Below, in pieces: positions 55,000 to 61,764 of a DNA stretch of 61,764 bases. Under the pieces are notes generated by a model. The model was not told where the DNA came from and searched no databases. It saw only the letters and a list, made by a program, of their open reading frames with translations. Position 1 is the first letter of the stretch. Each line of letters opens with the position of its first letter. The stretch lies in assembly GCA_021732565.1 (NCBI GenBank), contig JAKFUT010000062.1, positions 1-61,764 of the forward strand, written 5' to 3'. The stretch comes from Candidatus Obscuribacterales bacterium (GTDB taxonomy: Bacteria > Cyanobacteriota > Vampirovibrionia > Obscuribacterales > Obscuribacteraceae). Made by a program: the position numbers and the translations under genes.

Positions 55000-55596
55000 C
55001 TACCATTCAAACGTGATCAAACTTGGTCCTAGTTCCTCTGGCAGACCAAACGAGGTGATGTCTTTCCCGGACAAGAGGTCATCAAGCCATCGATCGTACC
55101 AGGTGAGGAAGTCTGTATTTTTTTGACGGAAGTTCAAATCCGTCAAAACGTATTCAGTGCGCACGTTAGGATATGTCTCGTCAGTGTCGTCAGTCATGCC
55201 GGTGTACACAAGGCGTCCGAAATTGTGCCCATCACAAATAAGGTGGCACCAGTTCCAAATCACATTGTTGTGCCTGCACCAAAAGTTCGATATTGAAATA
55301 GAACCGAGCGGAAAAATATCTCCGTTCCGTTGTCGTAGGGGCAAAATCCCTTTATGCGGACCCGCACCGCCATCTCCTACTAACTTTAGAAACTGTCGAT
55401 AATCCTCGGGCAATCGAATGCCGTTTTTTCTTTCGAAATTGATCAGTTCACTGTCAGACAGTGGTGCGTTTAATGGTTCGGTGTCACTGGCTAGTAGCAA
55501 GCGATACCTCTCTCTCGATATGACTTCTTCCGACCAAGCTTTCTGCAGCTTTGTCTTTATCTCAGCAATTTTTGTTGCATAGCTGATTTCGCTCAT
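55000..55596 (-). CDS. SUKH (SMI1/KNR4) family immunity-like protein
   Basis: A 198-residue protein with the classic SUKH core: APLSDSELINFERKNGIRLP, EDYRQFLKLVGDGGAGPHKGI, then NFGRLVYTGMTDD and FLTWYDRWLDDLLSG. ATG 55596 has AGGA seven bases upstream. It is the second SUKH gene in the region. No toxin gene lies next to it. The downstream neighbour is a secreted TPR protein; the upstream neighbour is the HerA-like ATPase. Confidence 0.85.
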   Translation of the reverse strand: MSEISYATKIAEIKTKLQKAWSEEVISRERYRLLLASDTEPLNAPLSDSELINFERKNGIRLPEDYRQFLKLVGDGGAGPHKGILPLRQRNGDIFPLGSISISNFWCRHNNVIWNWCHLICDGHNFGRLVYTGMTDDTDETYPNVRTEYVLTDLNFRQKNTDFLTWYDRWLDDLLSGKDITSFGLPEELGPSLITFEW

Positions 55597-55826
55597 CGGT
55601 ATTTCCTGATAATCGGATGTACTGCCAATTCCCAGTTTACGTGAGATTTGCGATTTTGGTAAACTCCCAATGGCGTTTGATTTCGCTTCTTGTTGCACTG
55701 CCGTTAGCGGCTATTCATTCCGATAATCAAAGAGATCAACTCGTCTTTTCTTATCGTTCAGCAGCCAGGCTGACTATAGCTCCAATAAAGTCTGAGCAAC
55801 CTCGTCTCTTTCTGCGGCTTACCGAA

Positions 55827-57290
55827 TTACAATGAGTTTCCCAAGCGGATATTTGTCATCTCTTCTCGAACCACCGCATCTGATTCTTCAATTGTGTCCG
55901 GCTCCGGAACGTTCATTGTCATGTCGTAAACTGTCGCCAGGTAATAAGGAAGGGGCATTTTGCCTGTATAGGCAACTGCTCGCCTCCGCCCTAAACTTAC
56001 GATATGTCGCTTATGCGAATCATCAAGGTAGGGACCCGCGGAAACCGCATTTAGATCTGCATCGCACATGAGCCGGTAGATAATTTTCAAATGGGTGTTG
56101 CCTAAGATTGCGGGCACCAATTGGCCCGGTGAGCGGGTTGAAATTATGACTCCCTGTTCGTAATGAGAAAGTTCTGAAAGAAGCCTCGATGATAAATGTG
56201 CGGACGCGTTTATACCATCAACTTTTTGAAAACAGCGGGTAACAAGTTGATTGTTGAGCAACCGGTGCCCATCTTCAATGACGATAATGTGCTGTAGCAC
56301 AAGTTCAGGCACTAGCGAGTCCATTTCACCGCGGCGTGCTCTGCAGTGATCATGTAGTCCGAGCAAGATCATATTCAGAAAGAAGCCTTTCTCCGCGTCG
56401 TCAAAGATCTCTTTCATTTCAATGACTGCAGGACTATTGAGTAGCTCATCCCGGGTCAAGAAATTTTCCCTGGCAAACATTTCGCTCTTCGGCCACGCCA
56501 TTAAATTACCGATGATTGCGCGCAAACGCGCTTTCAATTCAATAGTTGTTGTTGTCGAATAGTTGAATCCGTCTATCTCCGTGTCTGCTATTTCAAGGAG
56601 GTCGTTTAACGCGGGGTAGAGTTCGATAGAGCGCTCTGGAGGTATAGAACTTCTCCGGCTATTGCTATTATTCTCGATGTTCCAGCCTCGTGCCACATAA
56701 GCTGAACGCAACGTTCTGCGAAATGCATCGCATAACGGCATGTCCATTTCGAAGGCCGCTGCGAAAACAGACATTAATCCATCTATGTGCGTGTTTAGTT
56801 GCGTTCCGCTGGAAACCTCAAATCCGTTGAGCCTTAGCGGTGACACAGTTCCATCGCCTAAAGTATAAACTCGCGCTCTTCTGGAAGCACTTTTGCTTCT
56901 GCCCGTTCTGTGAAGTCGCCCGAACGCATCACAAAGGAGCAGGGGCATTCTATATTCACAATTAGTCGGTTCAATCACCAGGAAAGGGATATTGAATTTC
57001 TCCCACAGCATGTGCAAAAGATAAAGGCAGAAGTGTGTCTTTCCAGTGCCAGCAGCACCAGAAATCAGAAGCTGCTTTCTGAGATCACCATAGTCAATGG
57101 AGACCTGGTTCTCAGATACATCCGTTCTGGCGATTTTGGAACCGTCCTCAAGAGACTGTGGCCCGCTGTAAGTAAAGTCCCTCTTTATAATGTTCCCTAG
57201 CACTAGACCGCGATTTGAAAAGAGGGTGGGTTCATCCGTAGCAAAGATGGCCGGCGACTGTTGTTTGAGCAGGTCTTCCATTTTCAGCAT
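55827..57290 (-). CDS. HerA/DUF87-like ATPase
   Basis: A 487-residue P-loop ATPase of the HerA/FtsK/VirD4 class. Walker A is GAAGTGKT (about 78-85), followed by LLHMLWEKFNIPFLVIEPTN and CEYRMPLLL, which is the pattern of DUF87-type ATPases. The Walker B equivalent is HIIVIEDGHRLL, with ED in place of the usual DE. The segment TQLNTHIDGLMSVFAAAFEM is family-like. HerA ATPases move DNA or drive defence complexes. ATG 57290 is the best start, though the ribosome site is weak and the frame is open further upstream. The secreted TPR gene lies 134 bases upstream on the same strand. Confidence 0.75.
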   Translation of the reverse strand: MLKMEDLLKQQSPAIFATDEPTLFSNRGLVLGNIIKRDFTYSGPQSLEDGSKIARTDVSENQVSIDYGDLRKQLLISGAAGTGKTHFCLYLLHMLWEKFNIPFLVIEPTNCEYRMPLLLCDAFGRLHRTGRSKSASRRARVYTLGDGTVSPLRLNGFEVSSGTQLNTHIDGLMSVFAAAFEMDMPLCDAFRRTLRSAYVARGWNIENNSNSRRSSIPPERSIELYPALNDLLEIADTEIDGFNYSTTTTIELKARLRAIIGNLMAWPKSEMFARENFLTRDELLNSPAVIEMKEIFDDAEKGFFLNMILLGLHDHCRARRGEMDSLVPELVLQHIIVIEDGHRLLNNQLVTRCFQKVDGINASAHLSSRLLSELSHYEQGVIISTRSPGQLVPAILGNTHLKIIYRLMCDADLNAVSAGPYLDDSHKRHIVSLGRRRAVAYTGKMPLPYYLATVYDMTMNVPEPDTIEESDAVVREEMTNIRLGNSL

Positions 57291-57423
57291 CCCATCTTGG
57301 TTCAACGCAACAGGTTTAAGATAGTGCTTTTCAGGCCGCTCAGCAATGACTCTTTGCACTTGGCTTCCGCCAGCAGCAAGTCGGCACCACACTGAGGAAC
57401 ATCTTCTAAGATCCTCCTGGAGT

Positions 57424-59004
57424 TCATTCTGCTGCTGCTTCCGGTGAGGCGCTCCAGTAGATTGCGTGTGCTCTTTCGAAACACTCTTTTGCTTTGGCGG
57501 GCTGCTGATGCTTTTCGTAGAGCCGGCCCAACAAACGCCACAGTTGAATGTTTTCCGGATCTCGCTCAATCAGGACTTCCACATCGTTTATACTTTCAGC
57601 AACTGCTTCCTTCGAAGATGCTGCCGACTGTCGAGTCGATGCGTTTTTCAACGCTAAATGCGCTATAGGCATTCTCGCATCACTGCTATCTATTTGCATA
57701 CATTCGGAGTATTGGTATTCTGCTTTTTGTTTATCTCCTCTAAGGAGATGGCAAGCCGCAAGAAGCAGGTGATTGTCGATTTCCTTCGGGCAATAAGCGA
57801 TCGCTTCCAGCGCAATATGATAGAGCCATCGATTGGCACGAGTGTCGGTCGGATTTAGTATCACTGCCCTGCGAGCCTCCATGGCGGCAGTTTCCAGCAG
57901 TACGATGCTCGACGCCAGCGCCCCGCGATCACTGAAGTAATGAGAATACTTGGAGAAAAGCTCGGCTAATCTGCAGTGACACGCCGATTGTTCGCCCTTC
58001 TTATTTTCGGGCCAGTCCATCTTCACTGTTCGCCGCAATTCCGCTATAGCTTCCCTGTCGCTGCCTGCAGCTGTTAATGCGGAGATAAGGCTTAGATGAT
58101 TGCTTGGAGTGTCTTTCAGTTTGACGATTGCACGCCATTCCGGTACTGCCAGCCTGTAATCATCAACATTCTCAAATTGCTGGGCCATGGTGGTTCTGTA
58201 ATCGACATCTGAAGGTTTCTTACCATCATCCGTAATGCCTTCCTCCAGCAAGCTGATATTTGCCTGGGATGCGTCATAGAAGACCGCCAATCTCAGAAGG
58301 TTTAAGATCGCCTCTGATTTTTGCTTCTCCCCTTTTCTCGCTTGTTTGATCAAATACGCAGAGATGAGTTGACGCATATGCAATTCATCTTGCGAATTTG
58401 AAATTGCAAGATCAAATTTGTCGCCCGCTTGCGCCAGCTTGTTCGACCTGGTTAAGCTTGCGCCCTCTGAGAAATTTCTCTTTGCCTGCTTCTCTCTTTG
58501 TGGTTCCGGCGCGATCATTTTGCTTCCGATATCAGGCGAAGGCAACGCCGGTGTTTGAGGCATAGGTGGAAAGACTCCATCGGGACTAGGCTCCTCACAA
58601 GCCACCGGAACAATGAGACTATCTCTTAGTTTGAGATCCTTTTCGCTAAGTGGACCATCGTGAAAGATCTTGTCCTCTTTCTTCCCGGTTGTGGATGTAA
58701 TGACAGTAGCATCACCGCCGGCTGGACCTATGGTACCGTTGGTAAAGCCCTGGAGAATCGGTACCCTGGAGCTTCCACCTTGTTGAGTCTGGGTGCCTGT
58801 GAAATTGCCAGGGGCGGGCTCATCGGGCGCGAAGGCATCCCCGCCATTCATTGTTTGTGCTCCAGTGAAGTTGCCGGTATAGTTTGTCTGATTTCCGGTA
58901 TTGGCGGTTGAATCAAAGGCGTCTTGGGCAGCGACCGGCAATGAAAGAGATAGGGCGAAAATTCCGCAAGAGACTTGTGACATTTTTCTCTTCTTTCTGA
59001 ACAT
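57424..59004 (-). CDS. Secreted TPR protein with GNFTG repeats
   Basis: ATG 59004 has GGGGAG four bases upstream and opens a signal peptide (QVSCGIFALSLSLPVAAQ). A Gly/Asn/Thr-rich segment follows with two copies of a repeat, GNFTGAQTMNGG and GNFTGTQTQQGG. After a Pro-rich linker comes a long TPR region (about 180-525) with units such as YRLAVPEWRAIVKLKDTPSN, SALTAAGSDREAIAELRRTV and LLGRLYEKHQQPAKAKECFE. It is likely a periplasmic or surface scaffold. It precedes the HerA-like ATPase on the same strand. Confidence 0.8.
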   Translation of the reverse strand: MFRKKRKMSQVSCGIFALSLSLPVAAQDAFDSTANTGNQTNYTGNFTGAQTMNGGDAFAPDEPAPGNFTGTQTQQGGSSRVPILQGFTNGTIGPAGGDATVITSTTGKKEDKIFHDGPLSEKDLKLRDSLIVPVACEEPSPDGVFPPMPQTPALPSPDIGSKMIAPEPQREKQAKRNFSEGASLTRSNKLAQAGDKFDLAISNSQDELHMRQLISAYLIKQARKGEKQKSEAILNLLRLAVFYDASQANISLLEEGITDDGKKPSDVDYRTTMAQQFENVDDYRLAVPEWRAIVKLKDTPSNHLSLISALTAAGSDREAIAELRRTVKMDWPENKKGEQSACHCRLAELFSKYSHYFSDRGALASSIVLLETAAMEARRAVILNPTDTRANRWLYHIALEAIAYCPKEIDNHLLLAACHLLRGDKQKAEYQYSECMQIDSSDARMPIAHLALKNASTRQSAASSKEAVAESINDVEVLIERDPENIQLWRLLGRLYEKHQQPAKAKECFERAHAIYWSASPEAAAE

Positions 59005-59290
59005 TTTTCTCCCCATTGATTGCGAGCGTCAATTATCGGCTGATGACGGGGGAATTCTTTTTCGCACGATCGTTCAGATTCAGTTGCGACTAGCACCATT
59101 GGCTAGCCGCAGCATGCTGATCACCCGTCACGGCTATTTGCATAATGCCAATTTAGCACATTGTTGCCGTCAGAAAGCGTGCCATTCGACCATACTTGCG
59201 ATGGCATGGTGAAACGTCTGTGCGGGCTCTTCGCACTCATATGGCTCGGCAATTCATGCGACAATTGGTCGGCTGACAGGAGGGGAAACC

Positions 59291-59392
59291 GTGCATTATG
59301 ATTCTCTTCCTTTTAACTACAGGGATCTTCTCATTGAAGCCATTGGTTCCGGCTCACTCTGCCCCGACTCAGCGTATAAGAGAGGGGGCTAA
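59291..59392 (+). CDS. Possible 33-residue small protein or gene remnant
   Basis: GTG 59291 follows a near-perfect AGGAGG at 59278-59283 with seven bases of spacing. The product reads MHYDSLPFNYRDLLIEAIGS, then a Cys/Pro-containing tail to the TAA at 59390. No family is recognised. A second frame (59298-59534) that begins with a signal-like stretch uses the same ribosome site less well. This could be a leader peptide, a small gene or the broken start of a larger gene. Confidence 0.3.
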   Translation: MHYDSLPFNYRDLLIEAIGSGSLCPDSAYKRGG

Positions 59393-59457
59393 TGACGACG
59401 CGGATGCTATCGTCCAGCCGAGAGCTTGCCGAGTAAATGAATTCAATGCCCGTAAGT

Positions 59458-59482
59458 CCATTACCATGTACCATGGTAATGG
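59458..59482. repeat. Perfect 11-bp inverted repeat
   Basis: CCATTACCATG (59458-59468) pairs with CATGGTAATGG (59472-59482) around the three-base loop TAC. It could be an operator for a dimeric regulator or a small hairpin. It lies about 130 bases ahead of the next plus-strand gene. Confidence 0.75.
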
Positions 59483-59613
59483 GGCGTTAGAGGTTCAACG
59501 TGAGACTTGGATTTTATATGCTGAGCGTTGGTAAGTAGACTTACTAAAATTCAGTACCGGGTCGGCGACAATGCTTGTTTCAAATTCTTCATCCACGTAA
59601 AGGCAGACCAGAG

Positions 59614-60708
59614 ATGAACCTCAGGCAAGCAGCGCTAAATCTGATGCTCATGGTTGTGACATTTGCTCACCTGCCGTCGTCCGCCGAGCCGCTGATAGAG
59701 GGCGTTGCGCCCGAGCAGCAGAACCGGAAAGAATCTGTAGCTTCCGATGAGCAGGAAGAAGAAGAGGAAACGGTGTCGAGTCCCGCTGCAAATCAGGCTC
59801 CTACTCCTGACGCGGTAACGCCAATAAAGATTGAAGACCTCAAGGCCTCGGCTGGACCATTGATGAATGAACGATTGAATCTGGTACAGCAAATTAAGGA
59901 AGCTGCCGGTAAGGGCGTAGGCACCGCATTATTCGCGCGGGAGTATGCTCAAATTGAAGAGCTAGTAAAGAATGCAGAGCCAGAACAAGTGAAACAAAGT
60001 ATCGATGCGCTTCGAGAAAAGGTAGAGGATCAGCGCAAACGCCAGCAGGAAATAAAACAGACACTAAGCGCCGCTGCTAAAGCCAAGGCCACCGCCCCCA
60101 ACCCTGAGAAGGAGTTGCGCAAGGTTTACGAAACCATGGCAGCTCTTAGGAATGTAAAACCAAATTATAAAGACGCTAACCACTATGGCACACCGACATA
60201 TAAAGACGAAGACTCTTTCCAAGCGGCTGTGGCTCACTACAAAAAGGCATATGGCTTATTGAAGTGGGATTGGTGGAACATGCCGACGATACCTGAGCAG
60301 CTTGCTGACCGAGGCAATGATGAAGCCCAAATCTCAAGGGCAAAACTTCGCCAACCGATCGCCGAGCCGAAGCAAATAACTAACGGTTATTTCCCCCTCT
60401 ATCCGAAGCATCCGACGTACTGCACGAATTTTGGTGGTTTATATCAGTTTTGGACACCGGATAACTGTGATGCCGTGGGGAAATTTTACAAGAAAGAACT
60501 TGCCAATCGAGGATGGCGTCTATCAGACGGGCAGATCAAAGATTCGTACCACACACTTGCTGCCGAGGTAAATCTAAGCGACGGTCTTTTCAAAGCCCAC
60601 GCGCGTATTGTCTGGCGGGAACTCGACCTCCCGCCGAAAGGAACTTTCGTTACTTGTGAGATCGGCGGTACAAGGTACAGGCGTATCTATGTCCCTGTGT
60701 TTCACTAG
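59614..60708 (+). CDS. Secreted coiled-coil protein of unknown function
   Basis: ATG 59614 starts a signal peptide (LRQAALNLMLMVVTFAHLPSSA). A Glu/Gln/Ser-rich disordered stretch follows, then a coiled-coil segment (EQVKQSIDALREKVEDQRKR, about 125-170). The C-terminal 190 residues have an aromatic-rich domain (HYGTPTYKDED, LLKWDWWNMPTIPEQ, YCTNFGGLYQFWTPDNCDAV), with a probable disulphide pair. No family recognised. It probably sits in the periplasm or on the surface. Confidence 0.75.
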   Translation: MNLRQAALNLMLMVVTFAHLPSSAEPLIEGVAPEQQNRKESVASDEQEEEEETVSSPAANQAPTPDAVTPIKIEDLKASAGPLMNERLNLVQQIKEAAGKGVGTALFAREYAQIEELVKNAEPEQVKQSIDALREKVEDQRKRQQEIKQTLSAAAKAKATAPNPEKELRKVYETMAALRNVKPNYKDANHYGTPTYKDEDSFQAAVAHYKKAYGLLKWDWWNMPTIPEQLADRGNDEAQISRAKLRQPIAEPKQITNGYFPLYPKHPTYCTNFGGLYQFWTPDNCDAVGKFYKKELANRGWRLSDGQIKDSYHTLAAEVNLSDGLFKAHARIVWRELDLPPKGTFVTCEIGGTRYRRIYVPVFH

Positions 60709-60943
60709 GTTGGACCATGTGCTCTTACTGCATCAGATGGAGGGGAAACGCATTGTTCAGATCGAATGCGGTCGACAGATCGCTTTGCCTTCGTATCACG
60801 ACATCGTCGAGTTTCGAGCCTCAAGGACAAAGGTCATGCCAAACCAACTGGTCACAGTAGTGAAGACTCGCAGGAGTTAGTCGACTCTGAACTGACTCCG
60901 GTCTGTCCGGGCCCAAGATTCTGTGCTCGCGGTGAGACGCAAA

Positions 60944-61687
60944 TCAACGTTTCGGGCTTTCAGCCATTCCCGTGCAGAGTTCGTCGTAGCCTAAATCGGC
61001 CACCGTGCTGCGCACCAATTTTTCAATAGCAGTGGCATAACTGCGCCAGCGCGGCGTCAGCCACCCTTGCATTGAATACTGGAAATCTCGCTCACCTGTC
61101 GGGGCATAGCCGATATGGCCGATTTGAACAAGTAATAGATCCTTTCTGTTGCGTGTCAGTCTGATGATGCTCTCTCTATACATATACCGGGGAGCTTCGT
61201 TTGCACCGCTGATACGCACACAGAGAATAATGTCTTGTTCAAGAACATCGGGCTTTAAAAGACGTAAGATATTGCGCAAGACCGTCGCTTTTAGATTCTC
61301 CTGTCGAATCGACTTATAAGTTGAGTCACGTAATTCAATCACAGGAACGCCGGGCATCATCTGGTCGCCTTTGGTTTCTCCTCGCATCTCAAGCTTGCGA
61401 AGATTGGCTTCGGACAAACGCTGATCAGCAAGCTTAGTTACAGTGACAGGAAAGAATACGTTCGTGGGCAAGAGGTTGATCCCTTCATCGGATTTCAGAA
61501 AACTAAAAACCACAATCCCGGATGAACCTTTCTTGATTCGTTCCACCGGGATTCGCTCGTAAACCGAACTAATCCCCGGGGCTCCTCCCCACTGTCCCAG
61601 CCATTCCTCCGGATATGAAGCGATTTTGCCCTGGATCAAGGGGGCGCCTTTGCCCGATGCGGGGCTAGTAGGGATACCATTTGTCAT
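60944..61687 (-). CDS. Hypothetical protein, possibly cut at the window edge
   Basis: ATG 61687 has GGAG six bases upstream and gives about 247 residues, but the frame is open to the window end, so a longer N terminus cannot be excluded. The middle contains FLKSDEGINLLPTNVFFPVT, then GVPVIELRDSTYKSIRQENL and LRLLKPDVLEQDIILCVRIS. The C terminus is DFQYSMQGWLTPRWRSYATA. No signal peptide and no recognised motif. It converges on the secreted coiled-coil gene. Confidence 0.6.
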   Translation of the reverse strand: MTNGIPTSPASGKGAPLIQGKIASYPEEWLGQWGGAPGISSVYERIPVERIKKGSSGIVVFSFLKSDEGINLLPTNVFFPVTVTKLADQRLSEANLRKLEMRGETKGDQMMPGVPVIELRDSTYKSIRQENLKATVLRNILRLLKPDVLEQDIILCVRISGANEAPRYMYRESIIRLTRNRKDLLLVQIGHIGYAPTGERDFQYSMQGWLTPRWRSYATAIEKLVRSTVADLGYDELCTGMAESPKR

Positions 61688-61764
61688 TCTCAGCTCCGCT
61701 GGTAACCGGACAGGCTTTGAGCCAATCTCCTCCAATCTACCGATCAACGGCGACGACGGGCCAG

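Larger units (their letters stand above)
59005..59613. other. Promoter-rich or gene-poor region with small frames and a palindrome
   Basis: About 600 bases between divergent genes. It includes the palindrome at 59458-59482 and two overlapping small frames. One (59291-59392, GTG) has AGGAGG seven bases upstream and encodes 33 residues starting MHYDSLPFNYRDLL. The other (59298-59534, ATG) starts with the signal-like MILFLLTTGIFSLKPLVPAH. I cannot tell which, if either, is real. Confidence 0.4.

Noticed and set aside
1..61764. CRISPR arrays, insertion sequences, integrases, phage genes, rRNA
   Set aside because: Looked for regularly spaced repeats, transposase and integrase motifs and rRNA sequence; none seen.

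Overview
The window looks like a chromosomal segment of a non-photosynthetic relative of cyanobacteria, most like the Obscuribacterales/Vampirovibrionia (Melainabacteria) type. This placement is an inference. It rests on a PknB-type kinase with a TPR ectodomain, many secreted TPR proteins, RecG with a long N-terminal extension, a four-cysteine ribosomal protein L28, and strict use of TGA, TAA and TAG as stops. I see no phage, plasmid, insertion sequence, integrase or CRISPR array. Base composition is near 50% GC throughout.

Layout. 1-5.5 kb: a cut-off gene, secreted and membrane proteins, a pseudopilin-like protein and a receptor Ser/Thr kinase. 5.5-9 kb: a giant atypical kinase-TPR protein on the minus strand. 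9-21.4 kb is the conserved core: recG, an MglA-type GTPase, rpmB with a terminator, hslO, prmC-prfA (4-nt overlap), tRNA-Ser(GGA), tpiA, a TPR protein and cobS. 21.4-22.5 kb has no convincing gene. 22.5-35.8 kb: secreted repeat proteins, a large VIT/vWA-like membrane protein, a GH38 alpha-mannosidase with a TIM-barrel partner, small membrane and TerB-like proteins, a PDZ protein, a HEAT/LRV protein, and a TPR gene interrupted near its start by an in-frame TGA.

35.9-48.1 kb: a signalling block of three OmpR-type response regulators, two histidine kinases, an SRPBCC-like protein, a patatin lipase and a PepSY protein. It is bracketed by two paralogous LegB-type sugar-nucleotide dehydratases, a family-2 glycosyltransferase and a PtmE-like CBS-nucleotidyltransferase. 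Together these suggest GDP-linked amino-sugar synthesis for a surface glycan. Two near-identical tandem 11-bp-period boxes lie just outside the first regulator-kinase pair, in opposite orientations.

48.3-61.7 kb is accessory: a BamE/immunity-like gene, two SUKH-type immunity-like genes, a second atypical kinase (paralogue of the 5.5-9 kb gene) anchored to a TPR domain, several secreted proteins, and a HerA-like ATPase downstream of a secreted TPR protein.

The best candidates for something undescribed are the paired atypical kinase-TPR proteins, the HerA-like ATPase/secreted TPR pair among SUKH genes, and the mirrored regulator boxes. None of these can be proven from sequence alone.
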